Of a DNA stretch of 64,000 nt, positions 11,398-24,697 are shown piece after piece (position 1 is the stretch's first letter; each line of letters begins with the position of its first letter). Source of the DNA: Mansonella perstans. Its lineage: Eukaryota; Nematoda; Chromadorea; Rhabditida; Onchocercidae. Below the pieces are notes generated by a model that saw only the letters and a list, made by a program, of their open reading frames with translations, searched no databases and was not told the origin of the DNA. Location of the stretch: contig JBAMDO010000186.1 of NCBI GenBank assembly GCA_037074765.1, forward strand, positions 46,959 to 110,958. The letters run 5' to 3'. A program made the translations under genes and the position numbers.

Positions 11398-14000
11398 ATG
11401 GTAGAGGCAGAATTGAATGAGGAAGAGAAGCCGAAATGTGGTTGTAAAGGAATTCGCTTTTGTGCTACATGTAAAGATACATTAAGGTAGAATTAATATT
11501 CTTTTGCAAACATTAATATTTGAAAGAAAGTTATTTGTAAGACAAATCTTGCAGTATATGCTGAAAAATGAGAACTTATCGCATATTATCCGTTGATCGA
11601 TAATATAATTTTAAAGTTAGTATGTTAGGAACTGACCTTTCGATATTTATCATTAGCCAAAAGATTGAAGGATTTATTGTCAACTTTTAATATGGGAATA
11701 GCTTAGATTCATTCGATTTACTTAATAATTAGTATTGTATTTGAGTGGTTGCAACATTTATACATTTTGATAGCCTATATTATTAACATTTTGTTATTTA
11801 ATGATAATATTTCGATATTTAGTGATATACAATTGGTCTAGTTATTTCAGTTGCTATTGATGTTCGCTTTAGTAAATAATGATTCTATTATAAGTTTATT
11901 CACAAAACGATAAATATTCCTGATCGCTATGATTGTTTCAAATATTTAGAGTGACAAAACTAAAGCTATGTAAAGAAAACCTTTATGCGCAATATAAGAA
12001 GTATGTTTATTCTATACGTCATCATGTCGCAGTGCACGAAAGTTCATTATCCGATCGTCCAACATTAGCTGAAATTCATGATTCTGCTGCTAGGATAAAC
12101 GAAAGTGAAAATAAATCTGAGGTAATCATTAAAACATGACATTAGGAAAAACCAGAAGGTCGTATATATGTTTGCTTTCTTACTTTTACTTTTCATTAAG
12201 TGAGATAAAATTCCAGTTTTGCATATGTTTGTAAATTTAATCGACAGTCCACCCATAACGATTTGAAAATGTTGAGGATTGTTTGATCGTTCCTGGTCTG
12301 CATGTTGTTACTGATTTCCTTAGCGAAGATGAAGAGATGGACCTTGTTAACGAAATTGATAAGAAAGATTGGGTGCTTTCACAATCAGGACGTCGAAAAC
12401 AGGTTTTTTTTTTTCTTCTTTTTTTGATCCTTTGTTCTTTGGTAGTTCTAGGAATAGATATATTTTTAGGATAGGTATGGTGGAAAGGATTTCTATGAAT
12501 TATGGGTAGATCGATCACTGAATTCATAATAAGCTGAAATTAACGTAATGATCATTTCAGTAAGATTTTCTTTAGCTATTTTTTGGGTTCATTTTGCAGT
12601 ACTTTTGCATCGAAGTTCATGAAAATTGATTGCTGAAAGATTCCAGCACCATCTGCTTATAGGATTACAGTCCGCGTATCAATTTCAAACGTAAGAAAAT
12701 AAAAATGGATCATTTTTATGGGATGCCAAGTTACACGGACTTAATACTGAATAGAATGAATTCAATTTCTCCTGATTTGTTTGGTTCCTATCAGCCGTTT
12801 GAATTATGTAATTTGGAATATAGGGACGATCGGCGGTCAACCATTGAAATGCACTGCGATGATACCTGGATTTGGGGGGAACGTCTAATTTGGTTTGTTT
12901 AGTTTTCGCTTTTTTTATATATCAAGTGATAGCTTTTTATTAATGGTTAGAATGTTTGTAGAGCTTTTTTTCAAATGCGAAAAAACAATGAAATTTCTAT
13001 TAAAATTTTTTCATTCTAGTTTTTTTTATTCAAACTATGGGACATTTCCTGAATATTCAATTCATTTTTAACGGAATTTGCCTGTAATTTTCTTTATTTT
13101 CAATTTAGTCTGTTTTGAAATACTCTTTGCTTATTTTGTTCTTTATTTGTCTCAATTTTAGCGTTAATCTATTGAGCAAATCAGTGCTAACATACGCAAA
13201 TGACGAGAAGCAGTTAATTATCTATGTTCCACTACCGAGAAGGTGTGTTTAAATTATGCTGCCGAAAATTTTCCGCATTTTTGCACTAAAATTTCACAGT
13301 TGCAATTTCGTTGTAGAATTGTTTGTCGGTGAGATTTTTCGAATAGATGAATTAAGAAAAGAGAAGTGGCGATTTCTTTCTTCTGTACATTAGAGGAGTA
13401 TTCAGTAATGATTTAAAAGGCAGATGGAACTTCAATAATATTTCCTTGTTTTATTAAATAAAAATTAAATAAAATTTTTTTTAAAAATATATTAGGGCAA
13501 TGTTATGTATGTCTGATGGGATTCGCTATTCATGGAAGCATGCTGTCTTTCCGGAGCATATCGATGGTCGAAGAATAGCCTTGACCATGAGAGAACCAAG
13601 TGCAGCTTTTAAGGTAACATATCAAAGATTACAATAAATTTTTTGGAAATTTATCCAAAGCTAAGTTTCAAACGGAAAGTTAATGATATATTTTGAAATT
13701 GGGTAGTCATTATGATTTCTACTAATATGAGTCTCGGGTTGTAGTAATATACTGCATGGAAGTAACATTTTTAAAACCAGTTTTTTTTCCCGAATTAATG
13801 CGAATTCTTCACTACTAGTATTTATAATTATTATGTTTGATTTTGTCAATTTATGTATTACATTTATTATTATTTAGGTTAACATTTTTTTGTAGCATTC
13901 ATAAACAAACTTAGATTGTTCTTCCTCTTTTTAGGAAGGTGGTGAACTGTATGAAAAATTCGGCCGTGAACTCACGCGTTTGGGGAATATTCGAATATGA
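11398..14000 (+). CDS. ALKBH4: ALKBH4-type Fe(II)/2-oxoglutarate dioxygenase
   Basis: AlkB-family oxygenase. The human protein demethylates monomethylated Lys84 of actin, and roles in 6-methyladenine removal have been proposed. Exons: 11398-11486, 11950-12121, 12277-12402, 12663-12892, 13162-13242, 13496-13613, 13935-14000, giving 293 residues (human 302). The family N-terminus CGCKGIRFCATC (C14, C16, C22, C25) is present, as are LSQSGRRKQDYSPRINF and WIWGERLICVNLLS. Iron ligands are H193 and D195 (HCD) and H248 (WKHA), with R259/R265 downstream for 2-oxoglutarate. The weak point is the acceptor of exon 3. An in-frame TAA just upstream of the conserved DCLIVPG block rules out the good CAG at 12247 and leaves only TTGAG/GAT. 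AATAAA at 14047 fits the polyadenylation site. The gene ends 566 bases before APC2 on the same strand. Confidence 0.9.
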
Positions 14001-14565
14001 GTTATATTGTTGTTTTATTGCTTTGAAATTGTGAATGAATGAAAGGAATAAAATTATTAAAAAAAAAAACGAGCGTAACTCTCTTGTCGTAATAGTTTCT
14101 AGCTAAATATAAATCGTGCTTGAAATTTATTTGAATATTTGAATTTTGAATTTTTGTATTTGGATTTTGATATTTGAATGCCGTAAGTACATTAATTGCA
14201 TATTTTTTTCAAAAAATCAGTGAATATTTTTCACAATGGAATGGCTAGTTATGTTATCAGAGTTGGATCAGTGATGTGAATAGCGTTTCGAAATTTTCAT
14301 TACGGAATTTTCAATTAAATTTCTCATTTTCAATTAAAGCAATCTTTCCCGATATTTTTGAATGCATACTCCATGATCTATTGCCATCCAAAACGAACGA
14401 ACGAGTGCCGTTTTCATAGGTAACATTTATAAAATGATTGCTTGTTAACCAGTGAAAAGTTTTATGTATTGTAATGAAATATACAATTTATTCATTATTG
14501 ATTGTTTGATATTTAAATGTTTAAAAACAGTTCTAAATTATTTGTTGAGTGCTTACAGTAATTGT
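14001..14565. other. Spacer between ALKBH4 and APC2
   Basis: Contains the ALKBH4 polyadenylation signal AATAAA (14047-14052) followed by an A-run. The last bases are gtgcttacag followed by taattgtATG, a likely trans-splice acceptor for the next gene. The short distance would allow polycistronic transcription, but the sequence does not prove it. Confidence 0.5.
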
Positions 14566-17500
14566 ATGATGACATCATCCTCCAATGAAGGTATAATTAT
14601 GGTGGATTCGGAGAAGAGCTATGCGATATGCAGGTAACAGTTTGTTGATTTTTGTTATCTAATGCAAATACAAACTGGAAAAAATACAATTTGATTCATA
14701 TTCTAAATTTTGTAGCTAGAAAGTTAAATTCGGATATTACTCAAGTTTTTATTAGTAAAAATTTTTTTTTGCCGATAAATTGCCAATAAATTTATTTGTC
14801 ATAATAATTAATTAGTAAAAATGCACAGTTTCATTTTCAGGGCATTCGTAACGGCAACCATTCTTCCTCGCTTTCGTAGAGCTGTTAATCAGATGTTATC
14901 ACTTCCAAATCATTACATAATACGGGCATTACATGACACAGTGATATCTATTGAAAGCGCTATTGACAAGGTAAATTTAGAGGTTTTTGAAAGTTCCGGA
15001 ATTATAGATTATATATATTTGCTCTTATCTTGCTACTCTTTAATTTTGGATTTCTAATGCATGATGTACATAAAAATGAAGTTAAAATCAAAAGTGATCT
15101 GTCTAATTGATCGAAAGTAAGCCTGTTCTTGCGGAAACATATTGTTGGTATTTTTTGATACTAAGTAACAATACTGAATTCGGAAATGAAATGTGAAAAT
15201 AGTTTCTGAGTTCTGATTTCTTCATTTCTAAAATAAAGTTTTGAAAATGAATGGGTTTTAGAGGCAAATTGTATGTGTTTTACAAAGAAATTTTGTTTTT
15301 TATCACTACTCAATATAACTTCACTTTTATTTATTTTATTGCTTGAGCTCCTCAAGAAATATCTGCTAATATATTTCATGAATTTTTAGAAACTTCGGAG
15401 AAGTATGGATGGAAATAAACATAATGCTGAATATCTTAGGACGAGAATTTTACATTTTGCTGGAAATATACTGTTTAAATCCGATGTTAGTTATCATTTT
15501 TGCATTGAATGTTTTATTTTTTTATTTCTAGATGAATTTGCGTTAAAATTATTAACAAATGCGATAGTGAGAGAAAAATGTTTATGATTTTCAATTCCGG
15601 TAAATGTAGTTCTTGTTGATTGGTTTTTTTCGTTGTATATTTCACTATCTTTGTGTTTCTTTTCAGATAGAGAGAAAAATTAAAATAGTAATGAGCAATG
15701 CACTTAAAGTAAGCTTCCTTTTATATGAAGAATTGGAAGCAAGAGGCAGCGAAAACGAAACATCTGCTGGTCACGAAGTTTTGCTTGCTATGCTTCGAGA
15801 AACAATGATACATTTGTTAGTTATTGTTATTCATCTGTACATCTATATATGAAGTGTTTCTTGAGTAAGTGTTACACGTTACAAATCTTATTCCAGGTAT
15901 AATTTGTTGTCTTTTTATGCATGTATTTTGACATGGCTAGTAAGTAATCATCCTGATCTAAAATTTGCTTGTTGCATTAAAGCATTTATTCAGCAGATAA
16001 GAAGTCGTAAAAGATTAGAATTTCTCGATAAAAGTATGCCGCTGGTCTATCTGTTGGTCAGTATCACAGCTGTCTTGGAAATCAAGGCAATTTAGCGATA
16101 ACATTTTCAGAGTAGATTCGGATAATTTTGACGTTACGTCAATCGTTTCACAAGCTCATAATCAAGTAGTTTGGCATATCATTGCTGACTGGGCTAAACG
16201 TAAATGTATACTGCGAACAGAAATGATATCACTTGCTGATAACACAGGGGTAAAGGTTTTTTTTTGAGTTCCTAATATAGATATGGATAAAAAATCGGGA
16301 ATTAATTTAACTCACCGATATAGTTGCAATGATGAAATGATATTTTAAGAAACAAAAAATGTAGGTCCAGGTAATCCAGGTTATCTGTATTTCTGCAGCA
16401 AAATTTTTGTGCCGACCATATCCTTATTACAGGTGTCATTTTATTTATCTACTAATGTGATTAAAAAGGTATATCTTATTTTAAAAAAAAATATAATCAT
16501 GAAGTGTATACATCGCATTGTTTTAGTACAAAATGCTGGGAGAAATATAAGTTCCATAACTGCAACATTTTTCGAAATGAATATGATGAATGGGATGAAA
16601 AAACTAATGTGAGACAATTAAAAACAGGAAGACTGATATTTTTGATGGTTTACAGCGATGTCGACGTATTACGGAGTGGACTATAATGATAGGCTTATCA
16701 CGATTAAAGCCGACAAAAAGAACTCTTCAACAAGCGATGGAAAAGTGTTTTATAACTACGCTTGCTGAAAAAGTGTGGTTTGATTTTGAAATATCAACCC
16801 TCAAGCTAGAAATGATGAGCGTAATTTTGTAAAAAGTACTTTTTTTTTGTATAGAAAACCTTGCTGAACCGTGGAATATAACTGATACTGCAATGATCAT
16901 TTAGACAGCAAATTTTATGCATGACATATAACTATAACTGTTCCTTATTAAAATAGGACGTATAGAACTGAAGAACGAACTTGTGCTTGTGATGTATATA
17001 TTCTTCAGATATACGATCTTGTAATAATTGAATATCCGCAGTCAAGTGGAGTGATCGATGATTTACGGTGCTGTATGCAAAATAATGGTGGTTTTGGGCG
17101 GGTGTTGCTGATGGATATGCTAACAAAAGATGTCGAGCAGAAGTTGCTGCAAGTTGGTTAGCATAAATTTTTGCATTTTTTCAAATGTTTTGAAAAGTCT
17201 TAGGATGAATAAAAGGCATTCTCTTATATTCAACGCATCACGAAATAATAAGAAAGAAATCATATAGCATGCATACGAATTTAAAAGAGAAAAAATTAGC
17301 TTTTAGGTGTTGGAACAACGGAAATTTTGGAGGGATACGCGAGTGCAGTCGAATGTTTACGACGTTTAGATCCAACATGTGTGATCATGCAACAGATATG
17401 CTCAATAATAAGACAGTATATCAAGTACTGATTTAAGCAATAAGTTTTTAATTGTTTTGAAACTTAACAGGTGTAAATTAGTAAGTGCATTGGAAACATG

Positions 17501-20350
17501 CTATTTAATTTGTCAGGAATATGAAGACACTAATCATTGATGTTTTTTTTTTCATTTAAGATCATTGATGAAAACGAATTTAGCACATCGGTTAGTAAAT
17601 CAATAATGAATCAATTCAGACAACGATCCGATACGGTCCGATGTATAATAACTTATATTACGGGTGAAAAACGGGAAGAACTTAGCGAGCAATTGGCAAT
17701 GCGAAGAACGGCCTTTTTAGATGAGGAAGAATTAGTGGGAGTGAACGATGAGCTTGTTCCGGGTTCAGATGATACCGCTGGCTAGTTTATTCATTTAATC
17801 TTTCAAATAGGGAGCCAGCTTAACGGATTCTTTCATTACTTTAGTACAGTTTCCAGCCTCATTTTTAACAATTAAAACCTAACTTCTTTGAAAATAAGGA
17901 GCAAAAATAGTACAGAGAAAGAGGAATCGGAGCTTGCATTGATATTAAAATTCATGCGAGTTCCATAGTTCGATTTTAATGAGAAATGTTCTAAATTTTA
18001 ACACTGTTTTTAAATTTGTAGAGTGCGGTTGGATGGATTGGCTGCCAGATCCACCAGATGCAAATCCTTGTCAAAGTCGTCGATATCGACAAAACGCAGA
18101 TGTTTTTAACATGCTAGTGTCTGTATACGGAAGTAAAGAAATATTTGTCAAAGAGTATCGTGAATTACTCGCTGAGCGGCTCACGAAATCCTGGAATCGT
18201 GATGTGAGTATCTGGAATTTTTTTTCAAGTTCCAGCAAAGATTGAAATTTAAAAGATCACTAAGTAACACCTTACAATATTTGGATTATGTTTCGATATA
18301 TTATCATTTCAGTGAGTTAATTCTACATTCATTAGATTATTGGATCAGTTTGGACAAGAAAACTAAAGCATGATTATTACTTGCAAGGAAAACATCAGTT
18401 TTAAAAATCCAATCATGAAATCCCAACTAAATGATTAGTTTCTTGCGATTTCAAATTTTGTTTTCAGCCACAGTTTGAGCAGCGTTATTTGGAATTACTT
18501 AAACTTCGGTTTAGTGAAGGAGAATTGCAACAGTGTGAAGTGATGTTAAAGGATATGCGTGATTCGGAACATATCGATCGCTTAGTGGATAATTTGCTGG
18601 TAATTAATAAATTTTGAGTCCAAAATTTTTTTAACAGCTCCAACTAATTTGTTGCCAACTGGAGTAATCTTGGACTTTAGTTACAAGATGTGCAACGAAT
18701 TTGCCTTAATAGATTTAAGTTGATTGTATTTCAGTGCTACCTTAAACCTGAATCAACATTATGCACTTCATGCTGAACATCATTACATGTTCAAATATAA
18801 CTTTTGAAAGGAATAGCGATTCCAGCCATTAAAGATGTTGCCCAATCCAATGGCTGATTAAATCAGAAATGGGCAGCATACTGAGATAATTTTGACTTTT
18901 AAAAAAAAAAATGACTGGGCATACTAAACGGTTGAATTTTTAGCCATTCCCGATCAGTGCACGTATTATATCATCGTTTTTCTGGCCAAAGATTGAGAAT
19001 GAAGAATTCGCGGTATGCATTTTGTTTCTACTTTTTTAAATATTTTATTGATTTTTTTTCACTTTGAGCATTTTCAATTGTTTTATAGATGCCACAAGCA
19101 CTGATGGCTGGCTTAGATGAGTACGCTCGTGGATTCGAAACACATAAAGGATCTCGAAAGTTGGAATGGATGAGTGCTGTTGGCTCTGTCGAATTGGAGG
19201 TAGAATTGGATAATGTGAAAGCTGTGGTTGCTGTATCACCAGCGCACGCTGCTGTTTTATCATTGTTCATTAAGAAAGGTTTATTTTTCTACTTTTTTGG
19301 GTACCAATATCAAGCTTAAAAAATATCAGCGAGTGAAGTTTTATAAGTACCATAAAAAGATTTTAGTTGAGAAGTCGCTAAGAAACAAAATTTTGCAGAA
19401 ACTTGGACAGTTGACGAAGTGGCATCTGAACTAAAGATGGACAAACGGAATGTTAAAAAAAGGCTGGAATGGTGGCAAAACAGTGGTGTTGTTTACGCTT
19501 CTGCGGTAAATAAAGCTCTTGAATTAAAAATATTTGATATTGCATAGTCGAACAAATCATAAGATGTCAAATGAGCTATTAGGGACGTCCAATCATTCAC
19601 TGAAATACTTTGTTTTATTCATGACATAACTTTATATTCGATATGTTCATCCTTGATATCCCAGAATTATTTCATGATTCTGGCTTATTGGATATGTTCT
19701 CGATAATTTGAGGGCTAATGAAAAATGGAGTGTTTTTTTATTAGAAAGAATATGAATTTTTTTTAGTTTCATAAAATTTCCAGGGTGAAAATGAAGCGAA
19801 AACTTGGCACCTTGCAAGTGGGACATCGAAAATGGAACGCTTGCATGTTGAACACGATATGGAGGAGGATGTGTCAGATGATGAGAGGAATGAAGATATG
19901 GAAGCTGTTGATGCACTGGAACAATATTGGATTTATACGAAAAGTTTTATTGCTAATCAGGAACCTGTCAAAGCTGAACGGTTACATACTATCTTCAGGT
20001 GATCAGATTTTGTGTTTAACTCATTGTTTCTACCTTATATTAAATATTGCTTTATACGAGCTGATAGCTATGTAGTTGTTGCTGTTTGCAACAAAACTAG
20101 TTATTTTAATCTCTCCTCAGATTAATAATGCTCCGGATCATCTATTTTTATTTAGCAAATTCATTCTCTTCCTCGCTCATTTTAAATTTTAAATGAAATT
20201 ACACTTTTTTTCAGGATGTTTGCAAGTCCAGGGCAGCATGGACCTACACTGGAGGATGTTGTAGCATTTTTGCAACGCAAAGTGAAAATGAATTTGCTAT
20301 CCTGTGTAAATGGATTGTATAAGGTTGTAAAAGATGCACCTGCTCAGTAA
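14566..20350 (+). CDS. apc-2: Anaphase-promoting complex subunit 2 (cullin-type scaffold)
   Basis: Cullin-like subunit of the APC/C ubiquitin ligase; with APC11 it forms the catalytic core that ubiquitinates cyclins and securin. Exons: 14566-14633, 14841-14970, 15390-15485, 15667-15815, 15897-16033, 16113-16249, 16527-16608, 16656-16820, 17009-17156, 17307-17424, 17584-17762, 18022-18203, 18468-18599, 18944-19012, 19089-19278, 19399-19505, 19784-19998, 20215-20350. The total is about 812 residues (human 822). Diagnostic parts are DWLPDPPDANP, LVSVYGSKEIFVKEYRELLA, LLKLRF, CEVMLKDM, the SSFFWP motif and the C-terminal winged-helix tail ending VNGLYKV. The N-terminal half is poorly conserved and was joined mainly by phase. 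The start of exon 6 is ambiguous and the exon 6-7 phases disagree, so a small exon or boundary there is wrong. AATAAA at 20442 fits the 3' end. Confidence 0.93.
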
Positions 20351-22070
20351 TAAATAGGTGTCAGTCAGTTCATAGTTAGTAGTGATATTGTTGTATTGTT
20401 TTGTCGCATATATAGTCTTGCTGAGTAGTGAAAAAAACCATAATAAAAGGTTTGTATGGAATTTTTAAACAGTTTTAAAAACCCGTGTAATACTTTGTTT
20501 CATTATTCACTTTTGTTTATGATTAAAGCGCTATTTTTGAATATAAAATAAACATATCGTACGTCAATTATTGTGGACGGAAAGAAGAATTACTGCAATT
20601 TAAAATTCTTAAATTACATTTCTCGAAATCCTCCATTTAGTACTTTCTCGAATGGTGGAATATTTTGTTCACTTTTTTCTTTCAAAATTCGATTTTAATT
20701 TCAAATTAGGACGATCCCAAGTTGACAAATTGAATAGAATGAATTTGATGTCAGTGTTTTTCGTTATATATTTTCTTAGGTGTATGTGAAGTGTTTGTGC
20801 GGAAAAACCAAAATAATATTATAAACCCATAATTATAATAATTAATTGTGGATTTTTAGGGAATAATTATTATGTTTTATTTTACGACTGATTCGAAATA
20901 TTATTATATTTAATATTCTGTTTATTTTATAATTTTCTCAGTTATAATTTCCTTTTCTCATTGCCATATCTGGTAAAACCTAAGAACTTTAATTTATTTT
21001 CTTTACAATTAATTGTCAACTTGGGTAACGTCGGTGATCTCGAACGTATATTAATTTGATTGCTTAAACTTTGAATTAATATTCATTATTAAAAATCACA
21101 AAAAAACTCAGCTTGTCATTCAAAACATTCATCATTCGACTAATCTTATTTCGTTATGACTTATTTCCGTTAGCTGATAAATTAATGAGGAACTTTGTCG
21201 AGCAATAAAAGAAACTTCATCGGCTATTTCCACTAATCAACTTGATGATCCTTGACCTTTGTTTCAACTCTACGATAGTGTTCCAAGAGTAACGCATGAA
21301 ATTATCCGCGGTAATTTTTTGACTTACACCAAAGAAGTAACAACGACATTTCATCTCTCAATGATATTTCACGATTGTTGCAATCGATTGGTTTCATCTT
21401 CCTGTTTTGCCGTATTCCAACTTGTTTTGTTTTGCTCTAAAATTTAGCCATAATAAATTCATTATTTAATTTATCAAAGTTATCATTTATCATATTTGAT
21501 ATATCATATATCAAATAGGAATTATATGTTAAAGTAAACTATCATTGAGTAAATGAGACATTTAATCCTTCAATATTTCATGACTGTTGCATTCATTTTT
21601 TTTTTTACCGTATTTATTATTTCAGTCCACAATTTGTAAGTGTCATTTAGCAAATTGTTTTAATCGATTATAAACTGGTCATTGAAAAATGAACTTTTAT
21701 AGTTTGTAGTTTATAGTTTAGCTAACAGAAAGAATTTTAAATAAAATATGAACTGAAATGACCTTACAGTAATTTTAATTGATTGTTAATGTTGTGACGC
21801 TATTAAAATAGCAATGACTGCTAATCATTTTATGCATTATTTTTGACCTAAACTATTAGTTCGGAGAGATTTGAAAATAATAAATTTTAGTAATTTGAAA
21901 ATTTCAATCATCTTCAAAAAAAAAGAAACTTTAATCAAAATCTTCAACACATATTGATTAAGCAAACAATTTCCGCCTGTTTCCCATACAGAGTACGTCA
22001 CCATTTTAGGTCTCAAGACCACCTATAATCCGCGAATCACCGATTAATAATTACTGTTTCGTTGGCATTA
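20351..22070. other. Gene-free spacer
   Basis: Very AT-rich, with no coding-like frame. It includes the APC2 polyadenylation signal (20442) and a diverged dispersed repeat around 20930-21195, listed separately. Confidence 0.5.
20930..21195. mobile_element. Diverged fragment of a dispersed inverted-repeat element
   Basis: This stretch shares ordered blocks with the element at 44800-45497. An attgccatatctggt block lies near 20964 (compare 44849). A ttcaaaacattcatcattcg block followed by an atcttattt-like stretch lies near 21119 (compare 44980). The stretch between is alignable but diverged. No inverted partner arm is obvious, so this is probably a decayed or partial copy. No reading frame is present. 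Confidence 0.5.
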
Positions 22071-22175
22071 GATTAGCTCAGTTCGTATATATTGATGATA
22101 GATTAGCTCAGTTCGCATATATTGATGATAGATTATCTCAGTTCATATATTAGATTAGCTCAGTTCGTCTATATT
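22071..22175. repeat. Short tandem repeat, 30-bp unit, about 3.5 copies
   Basis: A unit beginning gattagctcagttcgtatat and ending attgatgata is repeated two and a half times without a break. A further half copy follows a shortened unit. It lies directly upstream of the pyrophosphatase gene, in what should be its promoter or outron. Confidence 0.85.
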
Positions 22176-22259
22176 TTACTTATTTTCAGTTCCATATCTG
22201 GACTCAATTTAGACTCGAATCTAACTAACACAATTGATTGTATCATTCGATAGTATTGT

Positions 22260-23665
22260 ATGCGATTGTCTGAAAGTGTATTGTTTTTCCTGACGAAAAC
22301 CATACTACCATCATCGACATTATTTCCTTATTTGTGGATTATTACTCGACTGTCATCAATGTCTTCTGTAAGATATACTACTGAAGAATTTGGTTCATTG
22401 TATGGTTTGGATTATAGAGTATATTTCAAGGATCAAAATGGTTCACCTATTTCACCATGGCATGATATACCATTGTTTGTGGATAAATCGAAAAAAATTT
22501 ACAATATGATCATTGAAATTCCACGTTGGACAAATGCAAAAATGGAAATGTCAACGAAAGAATCGATGACACCCATAAAGCAAGATGTGAAAAATGGTAA
22601 ACCAAGATTTGTGGATAATTTTTTCCCATTTAAAGGCTATATATGGAACTATGGAGCTCTTCCACAAACATGGGAAGATCCTAACCATAAAGATCCAACA
22701 ACAGGAGCTTGCGGTGATAATGATCCAATTGATGTGATTGAAATTGGTTCCAAAATTCATCGACTTGGTGATGTGATATCAGTAAAAGTTGTTGGTACTA
22801 TTGCATTAATTGATGAGGGTGAAACGGATTGGAAATTGGTTGCTATCGATGTGACGGACGAGAAAGCAGATCAAATTAATGATGTTAAGGATGTGGAGAA
22901 GCATTTTCCGGGTCTTTTAAAGGCAACACGTGAGTGGTTCCGGAATTACAAGATTCCGGCTGGTAAACCAGCCAATCAATTTGCTTTTAACGGATTATTC
23001 AAGGATGCTAATTTTGCACATGGTATGTACCATATATTTATTAGTGATAGAATGATAGAATCAGTTAAAACGAAACAACTTCAATTGCTTCTTACCACTT
23101 CAACAGTTAACCTGCAGAATTATATGAATCCGGTTGGAGTGTTAGCTTTTTTTAAAAATGATTGATTGCCAGCTTGATTAAGGTAAAGTGGATCATCAAT
23201 TCCATAAATGGTATCAGGATTGCTCTATGCTTTAGTAGATTAGGTTAACGTTAACTTGAATTAATTTAAGTTGATTTGAGTCTATATCATTCTATTAAAT
23301 TGTATCATTTATTTCACGTCACCCTACAAATTTTTGTGTAATTTTGAAGCTGAAGTGCCGAAATTGTCTAAATTGTATCATTTAAGATTCAGTCGTGTTC
23401 CAGTGAATTTCTGGATAATATCGGTTGCGTTTTTTAAGCATAAATAATTTTAGATATTATTTCTGAAACGCATGAATTCTGGAAACATCTTATTAAAGAA
23501 GCATCACCAGAGCTAAATACTGAAATGACATTTGCCATGGACGGAACAGCGCATCCAGCAAACATTAATAACTGGAAAAAAATCCTTTCGCAGCAGCCAT
23601 CAGTTGGTGCTAAGAAGGATATTCCGAAAGAAAAATTGGATAAATGGCATTACATTGTGGAGTGA
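22260..23665 (+). CDS. pyp-1: Inorganic pyrophosphatase, family I
   Basis: Hydrolyses pyrophosphate to phosphate, pulling biosynthetic reactions forward. Two exons, 22260-23022 and 23454-23665, encode 324 residues. The family I signature DNDPIDV is present with [31 protein letters not shown] and [13 protein letters not shown]. The second exon supplies [21 protein letters not shown] and a C-terminal WHYIVE. If the intron is retained, the frame runs on to a stop at 23163. There are two candidate starts. The first ATG at 22260 adds 33 residues rich in hydrophobic and hydroxylated residues with a few arginines, which could be an organelle-targeting sequence. The second, at 22359 ([13 protein letters not shown]), matches the usual cytosolic N-terminus. 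Only one intron interrupts this gene, unlike its intron-rich neighbours. Confidence 0.95.
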
Positions 23666-24697
23666 TTGCAAAAAATTCCATTCTTTTACGTTTTACAATT
23701 TCAAAATCATTGTATGGCTCTCATTTCCTTTATTGCTAACATTTAAGATGCTCTAAGATTTTCATATCAAAATTTCTACTACTGAGTTTAATAATAAGAA
23801 AATGAATTGATTTCTAATCATTAATATGTTTAGCCTTCGAGGAAATAAGAATTTTTGGAAGGATTGTTAAAAGTGTTAAAAAAATCCGAACATATCAATA
23901 CTTATCAAGCCGGTTTTTCTGAATTTTAAATATTCATATTTTATTCATGTAATAGAGCTAATTACCAAATCATATCAAAGTGAAAAGTCTATAATCAGCT
24001 TACACTAGCTGTTGTCTTTTAGAACGCAATACAACGAACATTCTAATTTAATTAGCTTGCACTAGATTGAATTCATAATTTATTTTTCATTAATCTTTTT
24101 ACTTTTCACAATGATTTTTTTTTATTAACTTTTTTTTTAAAAAAAGGTTAATGTTTGTTTTTGTAAATGCACTAGATTTGCAGCAATAGATTGAGTTCAC
24201 ATAATTTACTTTTCATTAGTTTTTTCACTTTCAGTACAGGAATAATACTAGTAAAAGATTGACACATTGTTAATTGTTGTTTCTTTTTCCTTTTTTTAAT
24301 TTTTAATTGTTAGCAGCTTTATTTTAATAAAATTAAACTATTTCAAATGATTCAATGGAAAAAAATTTTGCGATTGATCAGTCAATACTTAATATTAATA
24401 TTTGGCTATGAATGTGTGTTCATTGTTGAAATTTTTTTTTAGCATCACATTGTGGTTTTAAAAACTTTAAAAAAAATCCAAAGAGGGAATAAAGCATGAA
24501 TAAATCACTTTTTGTTTCACAGTAACCATCATATTTACTATTTTCTTTGATAATAATCGTTTTCCATTTCTGTTACAATCTTGCAGGCTGTAAAATAATG
24601 ATTTTTTTTAAATTAGTATGTAAATAAGTGAATAGATAGAAATGCCTGGGAAATATCATATAGTAAAATAAAAAATTCCAGTGAATTGCTAGTAGCA
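23666..24697. other. Gene-free spacer
   Basis: AT-rich, with several poly(T) and poly(A) tracts (for example 24116-24145) and no coding-like frame. It contains two similar stretches (near 24060 and 24190) in which a cactagattg or agattgagtt block is followed by taatttacttttcattag. The last bases, aaaaattccag followed by tgaattgctagtagcaATG, are a likely trans-splice acceptor for NSE4. Confidence 0.45.

Noticed and set aside
21020..21045. Spliced-leader-like string on the minus strand (ttacccaagttgac)
   Set aside because: It matches only part of the nematode leader, lacks the donor and Sm site, and is not next to 5S rRNA; it lies in a diverged dispersed repeat.
22260..23165. Single-exon pyrophosphatase of 301 residues
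   Set aside because: The tail after NFAH is intron translation; a good GTATGT donor and a TTTTAG acceptor join the true conserved C-terminal exon at 23454.
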